Positions 21,946 to 33,690 are shown, numbered from the stretch's first letter. The stretch is 64,000 bases of DNA from Apiosordaria backusii (GCA_030549205.1 JAUKTV010000004.1:124001-188000); one strand, 5' to 3'. Notes: generated from the letters alone by a model not told the origin. Numbers and translations: made by a program.

Positions 21946-22940
21946 GCAGAGCCACGCCAGCCTGATGAGTGCGATGGATTTACATCCAATTATTTCCCCC
22001 TCCCCCGCCTCCCCCCAACCCCCTCCCCCCGTTCAGGGAAACATTGTCCAGATGGCTGGCTGTCAAGGGATGGCAAGTGGTCCCTGCAAACAAGGATTAC
22101 AGCTTGTGCATACAATACGTTACGGATTGATGACAATGCCTACCTACGGTTTAACATACGATGGCATGTCGAGCAAAGGAGAGGCCCACATGTGCCAGGT
22201 CAGCTCGTATGGATAATTGAAGGTGATTCATCGTAGTGTGCAACAAACCAGCAATAACACGAGCCAAAGGCCAATCGTGCACTCCCAAACGGGACCAACA
22301 CCGTGGCTGGACTGAGATCGTTGCGAGAGACTCTTGAAAAGAAATCTACCACGAGACGTAGTTGATGAGTCAGACATGTACGGTTGTTTCGCAGTTCATA
22401 CGTTGACAGATCTCTTGACGTGCTCTGGTTTAGTACCAATGTCACCACATGTTACGGGATAGAGAGGGTTCTCCGTGACTTCAGCCACTGCCTCAGCCGT
22501 GAAGGTTGTAGAAGCAAGATCAGTCCTTTCCCTTTACTCTTGATAATGTTGATTCCTTTCTTAGAGGCTATGGTATCGCCAAGCACAAGATTATCGAAGG
22601 CTTTCTTGTCCCACTCCACTTCGGTGATATACCCAGCCTCATATCACCATCCATGTTACCTCCCGCCACAGCGGAGTCCCTAGTCCCCTGCCTCATGCCC
22701 CTGCCCCCTGTCAACCCTCCCTTTGTCCCCTGTAATTCAACTGGGGACCCTACTGGAGATCGTACCTCTACCAACTTTGGGCTTGCGAGATGCTTATGGG
22801 GGTTATTTAGGATCCTCACCTCCCATCCACTGGTGCACCTCATCCCGTGTCGAACTCATCCCCGGACCCAAAGTCTTCTACAATACAGTAACCGGCCTAC
22901 ATTATCGCCTACCCACATCAAAACCCTATCTGCCAACTCC
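21946..22940. other. Divergent intergenic region
   Basis: Lies between the caspase-like gene (minus) and the zinc-finger gene (plus). It contains C-rich tracts (about 21995-22040). No gene recognised; frames at 22384-22683 and 22568-22843 are unconvincing. Confidence 0.4.
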
Positions 22941-23723
22941 ATGGCAACAGCCGGCCACCACGAGGCGGACTACAACATGAGCTACCCAGAGCCCTCTCAA
23001 TTTTCATCGGCGTCCATGGACTTGGGACCTTACTCCAGGTCCTCACACGAGTTCCGGACGACAATGAGCTATGAGCATAGAGCCAGTCATAACGGGAACC
23101 ACGAAAGATCATCACCTGGTGTATACCCCGACACTAGCGAGAGAGGACCAGCATTAGATCTGAGTATCGGCAGCGTCTCTTCTTCCAATGTAGACTCACC
23201 AAATTCGAGTTACGGCCAGATGGCGCCGATCCCTGGGGTTACCCCGGGCGTCGTCGATACAAACAACTTTCACCTCCCCGGTAGTGAATACTCCTACGCG
23301 ACCGGTATCTACAGTAATAAATACGACCCAGCTTTCGGATATTCCAGCGGCAAAACACCAGACTTTATTGGTAAGTTATTACAGATCCCTAGGTCATCTT
23401 CTTATCTTTCCTACCAATTATCCCCTTTCTCCCTTGCCCAGTCCAGCGGGCATTTCGTTCCCCCTCTTCCATATAACTATACCTCTTAACTTATAGCAGC
23501 CTTACTAACGAAGCGTTTGCCCATCGCAGATCCTGTCTTGATTCACCCAGACGCGAGACCAATGACTATGCCAGTAGAGGCGCAGAGAAGTAAGGAGAAG
23601 CAGAGGTGTCCACATCCCGAGTGCGGCAAGTTGATGCCCTTGATGAGTGCGAACGGGATGATGATATCAAGGTTATCATTTCGCTGTTGTCACAAGCAAA
23701 GAGTCTGGGTTCAATACGGCTAA
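22941..23723 (+). pseudogene. C2H2 transcription-factor gene, truncated by NACHT sequence
   Basis: Exon 1 (22941-23370) encodes a Ser/Tyr/Asn/Pro-rich activator-like region. A 159-nt intron with donor GTAAGT and acceptor CGCAG (23371-23529) leads to exon 2. That exon reads DPVLIHPDARPMTMP, then KEKQRCPHPECGK, the first half of a C2H2 zinc finger (CPHPEC). The zinc finger stops there. At 23633 the sequence switches to a copy of the NLR NACHT region in another frame and the reading ends at 23723. The histidine half of the finger and any further fingers are missing, so DNA binding should be lost. Upstream ATGs at 22653 are unlikely starts. The intact family member was probably a developmental or stress regulator; that is inference. 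Confidence 0.6.
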
Positions 23724-24010
23724 AAGCTTTCCTCACAAGCCGGCCTGAGTTACCAATCCGACTTGGCTTCAACGAGATCAAGGGCAAATACCAGGATCTG
23801 GTCCTGCATGAAATCCCAAAGCCAATTATCGAGCACGACATCGCTACATATCTGAACTTTGAGCTTGCAAAAATCCGAAACGACTACAATGCTCTGTCTC
23901 CTGGTGGGCGGCAGCTCCCGCACGATTGGCCTGGTTCCCAGATTGTCAAGGATTTAGTCCAGATGGCTGTTCCGCTTTTTATCTTTGCAGCGACTGCCTG
24001 TCGTTTTATA
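23633..24010 (+). repeat. 378-bp duplicate of the NLR NACHT region
   Basis: Matches 25754-26131 without an indel and with about 7 substitutions by eye (about 98 percent identity). It begins at GATGCCCTTGATGAG (after Walker B) and ends at TCGTTTTATA. It retains an open NACHT frame (from 23606) but lacks the P-loop. Both edges are abrupt: the zinc-finger gene on the left, unrelated sequence on the right. Confidence 0.9.
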
Positions 24011-24765
24011 GGGGATTTTTCCTGTGGCACTTTCTTCCTTCGGCAATTACGTCGTCGTATCTATCCAGCAGCACAGTCCGAGACTCGCCAGTCTTTGGGT
24101 AACTGCTTCACCCACTTGAGACCCCTGCATTTGCAGTGCTCTCAGCGACCAAATTCAACAAGTCACAAAACTTATCCCATCGTATATCATCACGTGTTTT
24201 AGCACCTAATTCCCCAACCCAACCCGCTTTCCCTCAAACAAGCCATAGTTACAGTCTAACAAATGCACGCGAAAATTGAAAGTTGAAGTACAACACTGCA
24301 GTTACAGTACTCTATAATATGTATAAAATAGTCTTACAATCCCTTGTAAATGTTGCTGCCTCCATTTTGTGCAGATAACATTGTTAGCGGTGATAGAGTT
24401 GGCAATCCCGCCTGGGTTCAAGGCAGAGAGCAGCAGTAGAATCAGCGCATTTTTGATCCTGACATCCAGAGGCGGCCACGGTGAGACGCCAATTAAAGAC
24501 AGCTTTCGACGCCGCCTACAATGCTATTCGCAATTCACCGAACTATCGGTCGAGCCAGACGTTGCTGGTGGTGTCAGCTGTATATCTGCCTAACCGGCTA
24601 CCTCCGAAAATATACCCCGCAAAACCCCGACCTCGATTTTCCAACATCCTCTTTCCAGCAACCTTCCTCCAGAGCGCTGTCTCATTAACCGCGCAACCTA
24701 TTCGCTCACGCCTTACATCCGGACTATTTGTTTAGTAAATTTACCCCATTCCGGATTATAGCATC
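24011..24765. other. Upstream region of the NLR gene
   Basis: No gene recognised. It begins at the right edge of the NACHT duplicate and should contain the NLR promoter. AT-rich around 24260-24340. Confidence 0.4.
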
Positions 24766-27700
24766 ATGGACGGAGTGAGCGCGGCAGCAAGCATCATCGC
24801 TGTAATCGACCTGTCAGCAAAAGTCGCATGTCTTTGCGTCCAATACTACTCCGATGTCAAAAATGCCAAATCCGATATTAAGCGACTGCAAGGGGAACTT
24901 CAGGGGCTGGAAAAAACTCTACAAGGCGCGCGGGAGCTTCTTGAGAGCCCAAACGGCAAGAGCCTTAAAACGTCCCAGGGCTTGGTGGACGGGCTCGCCA
25001 ACTGCTCTTCCCAGCTGAAACAGCTGCAACTAAGGCTGGAGAAGAAACTTCATCATGGGCCTGCGCATAAGACCATGCGCCGGCTCGGGCTTCGCGCTCT
25101 CAAGTGGCCCTTCAAGAGCAAAGAGATCGATACTATCATTAAGAACTTGGAGCGGTATCGAGACACATTGTCCGCAGGTCTTACTGTCGATCAAGCGTAA
25201 GCTACAGCTTTTCTCTTCCATTTCCTCAAAAAGCTCACATAGTTATAGTACTCAGGTCCTTAATATCGCCCAGACATTTGTCCTTTCCAAGCTCCCGATC
25301 GCGAACGATGCAGCCTTCGACTCTCACGCAGACGAGCACGACGCGCGATGTCACCCCGAAACCCGAACCGACCTCCTCAAGGATATAAAACAATGGGCTG
25401 GAAGTCCAGAAGGCGAAGGCATCTTCTGGCTAAACGGCATGGCTGGAACCGGGAAGTCCACCATATCACGAACGGTTGCACAATCTTTTGCCGACCAAGG
25501 ACTTCTCGGTGCCAGCTTCTTCTTTAAGAGAGGCGAGCGAGACCGGAGCAACGCAGCCCTGCTGTTTACAACCATTGCGACTCAGCTTATTGTCAAAGAG
25601 CCTGGTTTGGCAACGCACATTAGGGCTGCTATCGAGGCTGACCCTTCCGTCACGCGCAAGATGTTAAAGGAGCAGTTTGACAAGCTGATCCTGAAGCCGT
25701 TGGAAAACCTGAGGGGTAGTTTGGACGACAGCAAGACAATTGCCCTGGTGATCGATGCCCTTGATGAGTGCGAACGGGATGATGATATCAAGGTTATCAT
25801 TTCCCTGTTGTCACAAGCAAAGAGTCTGGGTTCAATACGGCTAAAAGCTTTCCTCACAAGCCGGCCTGAGTTACCAATCCGACTTGGCTTCAACGAGATT
25901 AAGGGCAAATACCAGGATCTGGTCCTGCATGAAATCCCAAAGCCAATTATCGAGCACGATATCGCTGCATATCTGGACTTTGAGCTTGCAAGAATCCGAA
26001 ACGACTACAATGCTCTGTCTCCTGGTGGGCGGCAGCTTCCGCACGATTGGCCTGGTTCCCAGATTGTCAAGGATTTAGTCCAGATGGCTGTTCCGCTTTT
26101 TATCTTTGCAGCGACTGCCTGTCGTTTTATACGGGACCGGAAGTACGGCGGACCGGATCGACAACTGGCAAAACTCCTTGCCTACCAGACAAGTCAGCAA
26201 TCAAAACTCGACGCTACCTACCTCCCAGTTCTAGAACCCCTTTTTATCGACCTTACCGATTCTGATCACGACTTTCTTGACGAATTTCAACAGATTGTCG
26301 GCACGATTGTGCTTCTAGCCGAGCCACTTTCAACAACGTCTCTCTCAAAGCTTATCCAGATCGATAGAGATGTCGTTATCGACCGGTTAGATTCTCTCCA
26401 CTCTGTACTCAATGTACCTACCTCCGCCGACTCTCCCGTCAGGATCTTCCACCTGTCATTCCGTGACTTCCTTGTCGATCCCAGTAAGGCCAAAGAGCAA
26501 AAGACGTATCCATTTTGGGTAGATGAGAAAGCAACGCATAGGAGGATTGCAACTAGATGCCTGGATCTCCTTTCCGATTACTTGAAGAAGGATATCTGCG
26601 ATCTGAGAATGCCTGGAACAGCTCGTGCCGACATTGAGTCGTCAGTCATTGACTCACATTTGCCGTCGGATGTCCGGTATGCGTGCCTATATTGGGTCTA
26701 TCACGTTCAGCAAAGCAGCTCTCGTATAAGCGATGACCATCAAGTATACACCTTCCTCGAACGTTATTTCCTCCACTGGCTGGAAGCGCTAAGTCTCCTT
26801 GGGAAAATATCTGCAAGTGTTGGAATGATTAGGGATTTACAGGGTCTCCTCAGTGTAAGGCGTACTAAAGCAGATTTACAAATGTTCGCTAATACGAAAC
26901 ATGTAGCCCGATATTAGTTCCACAGTCTCCGCGTTTTTACACGATGCAGCACGATTTATTCTTAGCTTCCGCCAGATTATCGATCTTTGTCCCCTTCAGA
27001 CCTATGCTTCTGCAATTGTTTTTGCGCCAATGAAAAGCATAATCAGGGGAGTATTCCGTGGTTATATTCCTGAATGGATCCCACTATTGCCAAAGGTTGA
27101 CTTAGAGTGGAACGCGTGTCTGCAGACCCTTGAGGGACACGGCGACTGGGTTAGCGCGGTAGCGTTCTCGCCGGACGGTACCACACTGGCGTCAGCTTCA
27201 GGCGATGAAACGGTACGGCTTTGGGATGTGGCGACCGGCGAGCACCGGCGGACCCTCGAGGGGCATGACCACTGGGTTACAGCGGTAGCGTTCTCGCCGG
27301 ACGGTACCACACTGGCGTCAGCTTCAGACGATAAAACGGTACGGCTTTGGGATGTGGCGACCGGCGAGCACCGGCGGACCCTCGAGGGGCATGGCGACTC
27401 GGTTACAGCGGTAGCGTTCTCGCCGGACGGTACCACACTGGCGTCAGCTTCAGACGATAAAACGGTACGGCTTTGGGATGTGGCGACCGGCGAGCACCGG
27501 CGGACCCTCGAGGGGCATGGCGACTCGGTTACAGCGGTAGCGTTCTCGCCGGACGGTACCACACTGGCGTCAGCTTCAGACGATAAAACGGTACGGCTTT
27601 GGGATGTGGCGACCAGCGAGCACCGGCGGACCCTTGAGGGACATAGCGACTGGGTTAGAGCGGTAGCGTTCTCGCCGGACGGTACCACACTGGCGTCAGC

Positions 27701-29084
27701 TTCACGCGATAAAACGGTACGGCTTTGGGATGTGGCGACCGGCGAGCACCGGCGGACCCTTGAGGGACATAGCGACTGGGTTACAGCGGTAGCGTTCTCG
27801 CTGGACGGTACCACACTGGCGTCAGCTTCAGGCGATGAAACGGTACGGCTTTGGGATGTGGCGACCGGCGAGCACCGGCGGACCCTTGAGGGACATAGCG
27901 ACTGGGTTAGAGCGGTAGCGTTCTCGCCGGACGGTACCACACTGGCGTCAGCTTCAGGCGATGAAACGGTACGGCTTTGGGACGTGGCGACCGGCGAGCA
28001 CCGGCGGACCCTCGAGGGGCATGGCGACTCGGTTACAGCGGTAGCGTTCTCGCCGGACGGTACCACACTGGCGTCAGCTTCAGGCGATGAAACGGTACGG
28101 CTTTGGGATGTGGCGACCGGCGAGCACCGGCGGACCCTCGAGGGGCATGGCGACTCGGTTACAGCGGTAGCGTTCTCGCCGGACGGTACCACACTGGCGT
28201 CAGCTTCAGACGATAAAACGGTACGGCTTTGGGATGTGGCGACCGGCGAGCACCGGCGGACCCTCGAGGGGCATGGCGACTCGGTTACAGCGGTAGCGTT
28301 CTCGCCGGACGGTACCACACTGGCGTCAGCTTCAGACGATAAAACGGTACGGCTTTGGGATGTGGCGACCAGCGAGCACCGGCGGACCCTCGAGGGGCAT
28401 GACCGCTGGGTTACAGCGGTAGCGTTCTCGCCGGACGGTACCACACTGGCGTCAGCTTCAGGCGATAAAACGGTACGGCTTTGGGATGTGGCGACCGGCG
28501 AGCACCGGCGGACCCTTGAGGGACATAGCGACTGGGTTAGAGCGGTAGCGTTCTCGCCGGACGGTACCACACTGGCGTCAGCTTCACGCGATGAAACGGT
28601 ACGGCTTTGGGATGTGGCGACCGGCGAGCACCGGCGGACCCTCGAGGGGCATGGCCACTGGGTTACAGCGGTAGCGTTCTCGCCGGACGGTACCACACTG
28701 GCGTCAGCTTCACGCGATAAAACGGTACGGCTTTGGGATGTGGCGACCGGCGAGCACCGGCGGACCCTCGAGGGGCATTACACTCTTGAACGTCTATCGT
28801 TTTTGGATAGTGACTGCCTTAAAACAGATCGAGGGTTGCTGAGGATAACCCCGAGTCCAGCAAATAACTTTACCGACCAAAAACCTAGCAGCGGTCTTCT
28901 CTTTGTCAGTGATAAGTGGATCACACGAGATGGGAAGGACCTTATCTGGCTTCCTCCTAACTATCGGGCAACACATACAGCAGTATACAATTATACCATC
29001 GCCATAGGACATACTTCTAGCCAGGTTTGGCTCTTTGGATTTGCTTTCAATGGGAAAAGTAGACGTCATAATGTAATATCTTAG
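24766..29084 (+). CDS. NLR (STAND) protein: HeLo-like / NACHT / WD40
   Basis: Exon 1 (24766-25196) encodes a helical domain of the fungal STAND N-terminal type (HeLo-like: MDGVSAAASIIAVIDL, coiled segments), the presumed cell-death effector. A 46-nt intron (25197-25242) follows. The NACHT ATPase has GMAGTGKS (about 209-216), Walker B ALVIDALDE (about 311-319) and FLTSRPEL. The NACHT frame stops at 26917. The next frame, open from 26907, continues with HDAARFILSFRQIIDLCPLQTYASA, the usual NACHT-WD40 linker, so a weak 82-nt intron (26844-26925, donor GTCTCC) or a one-base frameshift must join them. Thirteen 42-residue WD40 repeats and a conserved C-terminal tail (WITRDGKDLIWLPPNYRAT) end at 29084. 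Inference: an allorecognition or nonself sensor related to the HET-E/HNWD class, with WD40 repeats as the ligand-binding part. If the junction is a frameshift, the allele is null. Confidence 0.85.
27126..28763 (+). repeat. WD40-coding tandem array, 13 units of 126 bp
   Basis: Thirteen consecutive 126-bp units with no length change, followed by a degenerate 14th. Counting from L of LEGH, variation concentrates at residues 5, 6, 7, 9, 25, 27 and 37; the rest is almost invariant even at the nucleotide level, including synonymous sites. Confidence 0.95.
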
Positions 29085-31913
29085 TTTAAGTGAAGGGCTT
29101 GGGAGGCGTAGTTGCTTTATAATACTTTGTTTTTGCCACATACGTAGTTTTGATCTGCTACTATGAATACTCCGACGTCGTTGTGGTCGAACCACATTGA
29201 GCAGCAGAAGATTACATCATACAACGCAGCAGATATTCGCCTTGGCAGGTTTGTCTCACTGTGGGGCAAATTACATCAGCGTTGGACTGCTCTACAGTGT
29301 ATTTACCTAGTGGGCCCACTTGCCAGGACCTTATCTTATCACAGCCCCACATCCTGCTTGCATGGTCCAAGCTCTCGCAAGCTCGCACATAAAATTCCTG
29401 CAAGCCTTGTTAAGCAAAGCCTTCCTTTTCTTTTCCTCCTTTAAATCAGAATTCAGTCAATAAGAATGGTAATACAGTAGCTTTGCCTACCAAGCCTGCT
29501 TTGCTGTGACAGCTATAAACAAAACTCTTAAATACAACTCTCATTTCCTGGGGAAGCTGCGGACTCTGCTATAAGGGACTGTGGAGGGGAAGAAAGTGCG
29601 GACTTTTCCTTGGTAGGTGGCAAGGAAGTGCGTTTTCTAGAGAGCAAGGGTATGCGTCTCTTCGTGAGATCTGACGATTTAACGGTTTGCTCCCCCTACT
29701 TTCCTGAACGTGAGTGATCCGGGAGCCGTGAACGAGATCCTTGTCTGGTGTCGGGGCGAGCATATTGGCCCCCCTCTAAAATTATCACCGTGCTACTCTG
29801 AACCTGACTCCACCACAAAACGCCATTTCCCCCTCCTCGTTTTTGTGGGAAGTAGCAATTGTCATTATACTCGCCTGCTTTTCAGCTGACCGAGGTGATA
29901 ATTCTATTGCCGTTCGTTTCTTATATTACGTCATAGTGCTGACATGAGATGCCTGCCATATCGCCTGTAACAACGCCCTCTTCCTTATCAACTTCGAAAT
30001 CATTTTACTGGCCACGTCAGTTTGGATATGGACACATGTTGGGGCCTTCCAGACCTTATTGTGAGTTGTGAAGTCGTCGGTGCCAAATCCATAATTGGCT
30101 CCACGAAAAGGTGGGCCGAACAATGTTATTCAAGTTATGTCGAGCTGATAATAAGATGAGAATCTAGTACGAGCGAGTAGGAAGTTATGCTGGATAGGCG
30201 AGCGAAGGGGGATGCTAAACTGGGATGAAAGGAGAAATAATAATAATAATAATAATAATAACGTTAATTTATTAACGCCCGGCGGCTAAGCCGAAAGGGC
30301 AACTATTACCGATTAAAGCATACATTCCCCAAGATATGCCCTGATCTCCTTAAAGCCCATGCAAAGTCCATTCTAGCTTATGCACTCTGTTTTACTATTT
30401 CTCTACGGATTCTCGTGGGTTAGTAGGATTATTAGTAGGCTGGCTTGAAGTCGGTTCTTCAAGTATTCAACGTCCTATCTTCGGCGGCTGAAGCAGTGCC
30501 TGCTGTCCGTGGTACGAGGTGATAGGTGTAGGGTCGGTGGAGAGTGATGGTTGGCCGGCCAGGTATTTTAGTCGGCCTGCGGTTGGTTCGCGTCGAGTCG
30601 GCCCGTGGTCATTGCGAACCGAATCGTTGCCCGAACGGCCTCGACGTTCGGAGTCCAGTCTTCGTCATCCGACGACGATTTCCCTCCTAGATAGAAGGAA
30701 ATATTTGTCACGGCGTGTCATACCACTGCGAAAAACACCCATGATTGCTATCAAAAGCTACAAGTGATTAAAGCTGCCAGCTTCAATCACATCAGTGGTA
30801 TATATGGTGGGGCACGACTGGTCGCGCCGTCACAATATTGCCTTTGTGGGTGGTTGTGCACTGGAGCATCTCTGCTCGGTACGCCGTCCATTTCTTGCAT
30901 CTAGAATATGCTCCATCTTATCGTTCTCTTACACCTCAGCTTCTCAGCCCCCTACCACCGGTATCCCAAAAGCCGTCCAGATCTTACAGGATTATAGCAT
31001 ATCGCCTCGATATCAAACATTCCAAGACTTGGGATTTGTGGCTGGGCTAGAGGGAGCAAACAACTATATACCTGAGGTGAGGGCCTGGGTTGTGCCGCAG
31101 TGATGAGCCAAGTCCAGCACAAACGCGCACGGACATCCAAACGTGATCCAGTCGTTTAGCTGAATCTTCAGCAAAACGCATTCCTTGCGTTGGCACACAG
31201 ATGATCATGATTTCGGCTTCAAAGATCGGAGTGGTAAGTGTCCAGATATGTAAAGAGCTATGCTTCATGATCATTCCGCCTGAGAGCCTGAAAATACGAG
31301 CTCGATGTACCGAAGTACCTATATTTTTTACCGCCCGTTTTATTTTCGATTTTTATTTTCTGTCGGCGCTTAATGCTTCAGGTTCATTGGAAGACTGAGG
31401 GGTGTGAATGTAGAAGATAGGAAGAGAAATATTCCTCAGTTTTTGGCAGTATGTCTTCCGAAATCAGCATTGGATTTCCCTGGAAATGACAGTCTGGGTG
31501 TATTGCAGCCAGCCATGTGTAAGTCGAAGGCACCAGGATCTCGCACTGTGCAGACTGCGAGCGACCCAACAAGTCACGCCCCAGATAAGTTGGGCGGCCA
31601 CTAGAACAGGACACTAGGAGGCTTGGTTCTGAAATAACCTGGAGAGCAAGCGTTTAATAGTCTAGGCAACGCTGCACAGATTGATTCAATGCAAACGCCC
31701 ACCAAAACCTCTACTGTTTTATTGGCTGGGTTCGTTACATAAGCGTAGGCCCATGTGATTGGCAAGATCTGGCGGAACACCGGAAAGTGGGTCGTTTGAG
31801 GGTGCCTCATAATCTCACCGCCCCCTCTTCAGCTTCAAACCCTCAAACAAATCACAAAACGCATCTCCCTGTTTTCCAAATTTCCATTGTCGTGACGACT
31901 CCATCTTCTCACC
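29085..31913. other. 2.8-kb intergenic stretch
   Basis: No gene recognised. Short frames at 29163-29444, 30519-30767, 30795-31103 and 31384-31614 lack domains. It contains an AAT microsatellite (30236-30261) and a GC-rich hairpin-like CGGCGGCTAAGCCG near 30280. Confidence 0.4.
30236..30261 (+). repeat. AAT microsatellite
   Basis: About 8.7 perfect AAT units. Confidence 0.9.
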
Positions 31914-32720
31914 ATGGCTTCTTCCGACACAAAAGGTCTTTCGGAGAAGAAACCAGTGGTGACAGCCCCTCGGGATCTCACCATCCTGGAGGCTTACGAC
32001 CAGGGAGCCACGCAATCAAAATACGTCACCTTCTACCTGGTGACTCCCGAGGACAAGCTATACTTCGGCCAACTGTTCAAGCCCAAAAAGGAAATCACGC
32101 TCGATGAGTACAACGCCGCTCTGGAGTACGTCCCTGACAGCGAAATCTACCCCGAGGTTCCCAAGGACATCACTCTCACCATCGCGCCTGATAACTTGAA
32201 CGACACAGCTGCCTTCATCAAGAGACCCGGCCTCAATTCCTATGAAAGCATGAAGGGCTCCAACTTTGTCCCCAAGGGGCTCTTAGAGGAGACGATCATC
32301 ATGGAGCAAATCTCCAAGACGCCCCACCCGAACATCATCAAGTACCTCGGCTGCCGGGTACGCCGTGGCCGCATCACCTCCATTTTCCTCGAGCGTCTGG
32401 ATCAGACTCTGATGGACTATATCCACGAACCCGAGTTTGCGCAGCTCGACAAGGGCAAATTTGTCGACGCTCTCGAGTCGGCTGTGGCCTACCTTCACGA
32501 ACTGGGACTGGCGCACAACGACATCAACCCGTACAACATTATGATCAAGGACGGCGGGATTCCCATTCTAATTGACTTTGGATCGTGTCAACCGTTTGGA
32601 GGGCGTCTTCAGTCACTGGGCTCGCCTGGATGGTACGAGGAAATCTTCTTCACGTCGCAGGCGAAACATGATGCGTACTCGCTCAAGAAGCTCAGGGAGT
32701 GGCTTGAGAAGCCAGAGTGA
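31914..32720 (+). CDS. Protein kinase-like protein
   Basis: Intronless, 268 residues. The C-lobe is recognisable: the catalytic loop HNDINPYN (about 200) keeps the Asp and Asn of HRDxxxxN, and IDFGSC (about 220) supplies DFG. LEETIIMEQISKTPHPNIIKYLG is the alpha-C/beta-4 region. No glycine-rich loop is visible in the first 110 residues and the beta-3 lysine is not obvious. The N-terminal part (YVTFYLVTPEDKLYFGQLF) looks like a separate small domain. After DFG there is no APE motif before the protein ends, so the C-lobe is short. These compact kinase-like proteins are numerous in filamentous fungi. Activity is uncertain and it may be a pseudokinase. It is convergent with the cyclase gene, 82 bp apart. 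Confidence 0.75.
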   Translation: MASSDTKGLSEKKPVVTAPRDLTILEAYDQGATQSKYVTFYLVTPEDKLYFGQLFKPKKEITLDEYNAALEYVPDSEIYPEVPKDITLTIAPDNLNDTAAFIKRPGLNSYESMKGSNFVPKGLLEETIIMEQISKTPHPNIIKYLGCRVRRGRITSIFLERLDQTLMDYIHEPEFAQLDKGKFVDALESAVAYLHELGLAHNDINPYNIMIKDGGIPILIDFGSCQPFGGRLQSLGSPGWYEEIFFTSQAKHDAYSLKKLREWLEKPE

Positions 32721-32802
32721 GGCTAAAGATGTTTCTCGTGTGCGAGATGAATCCAGTTTCCGTTCATAGATGTCCGCAGCCAAACCCCAAGACACTTGCC
32801 AT

Positions 32803-33690
32803 CTACTGATGCTTTCTCTTGTCACCCTTGCTGTCCCCGCGGATGACCTGGCCGCTGGGAAGGACAATCTCGGACCGACGAATCCGCCAGAGAAGAAAGG
32901 GGTACACCAAATCACACGCCACAGCCGTACCCCACAACATGACCCCCCGAAAACTGACGATGAACCCGTGCGGCTGAGGCCAGTACCACCACATAACCAA
33001 GTTGTCCAAAACCAGGCCAAAGATGGTGCCCATCGCTCTGCAAAACCTGCATAGCCGTATATCAGCACAACCCACAAGCAACGCGCCACCACAAAACCAT
33101 TCAACTCACCAAATCGCATACCCCGTCCCCCCAGAATGACCACGCGATTTCAACATGGCCAGACTAGTCACACCAAGAACAACCTGACATGCGCCCGCCG
33201 ACCAAAACGCCAACTCGGTAGTATCATACCCCTCCCTCCCCTTCCACCACTTCCCATACTTCAGTCCCGAACCCACATGCGGCTCTGCCAACCATGCCGC
33301 CGCTAGGACATACTGCGCAACACCTCCCAGCAGAGTCAAAAACCCGAGAACCCAGGCAATATTCCTCCCCACCCACGGCCAAGTGTGCTTCCAATCCTCG
33401 GCACCGAATCGCAACGTCGTGTAGACCAGGCCAATGTCTAGGATCAGCCAGAATAAGAACCCGAAGGTCTCCAGCGGCACTTCGCACACGTAAAAGACGT
33501 AAATCACCTCCCATGATAAGTTGGCGGCCAGCGCCACCAAAGGCATGCTGTAGGATTTTGTCGCGAGCGCGCGACGCGTCATGAGGATGTATGTGGCGTC
33601 CCACAGTAGCACGCCGATGCCGAGCAGTGCCGTGTGCAGCGGGATTAGCCATCGCGGGGTGTCGGCAGGGGGTGTGTCTGAGATGCCCAT
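32803..33690 (-). CDS. Integral-membrane terpene cyclase-like protein (Pyr4/PaxB family)
   Basis: Two exons, 33690-33110 and 33046-32803, with a 63-nt intron (GTGAGT..GCAG), giving 274 residues. Several hydrophobic segments give about seven predicted membrane helices. Family landmarks are DATYILMTRRALATKSYSMP, then LAANLSWEVIYVFYVCE with the acidic residue at about E61 (the Pyr4-type catalytic Glu region), and WWYWPQPHGF with LVYPFLLWRIR at the C-terminus. Pyr4-family enzymes protonate epoxides or olefins of prenylated precursors in meroterpenoid and indole-diterpene pathways. No prenyltransferase, PKS or epoxidase gene lies beside it, so it is an orphan here and its substrate is unknown. A longer frame up to 33999 exists, but the ATG at 33690 fits the family length. 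Confidence 0.75.

Noticed and set aside
21646..22236. Plus-strand frame with an AEERK repeat, 196 codons
   Set aside because: It is open only because the 15-bp repeat has no stops. It has no ATG start, and the flanking part has no domain. The minus-strand caspase-like gene is better supported.
27062..28696. Minus-strand frame of 544 codons through the WD40 array
   Set aside because: Shadow of the 126-bp repeat: the unit length is a multiple of three, so one stop-free antisense unit gives a long frame.
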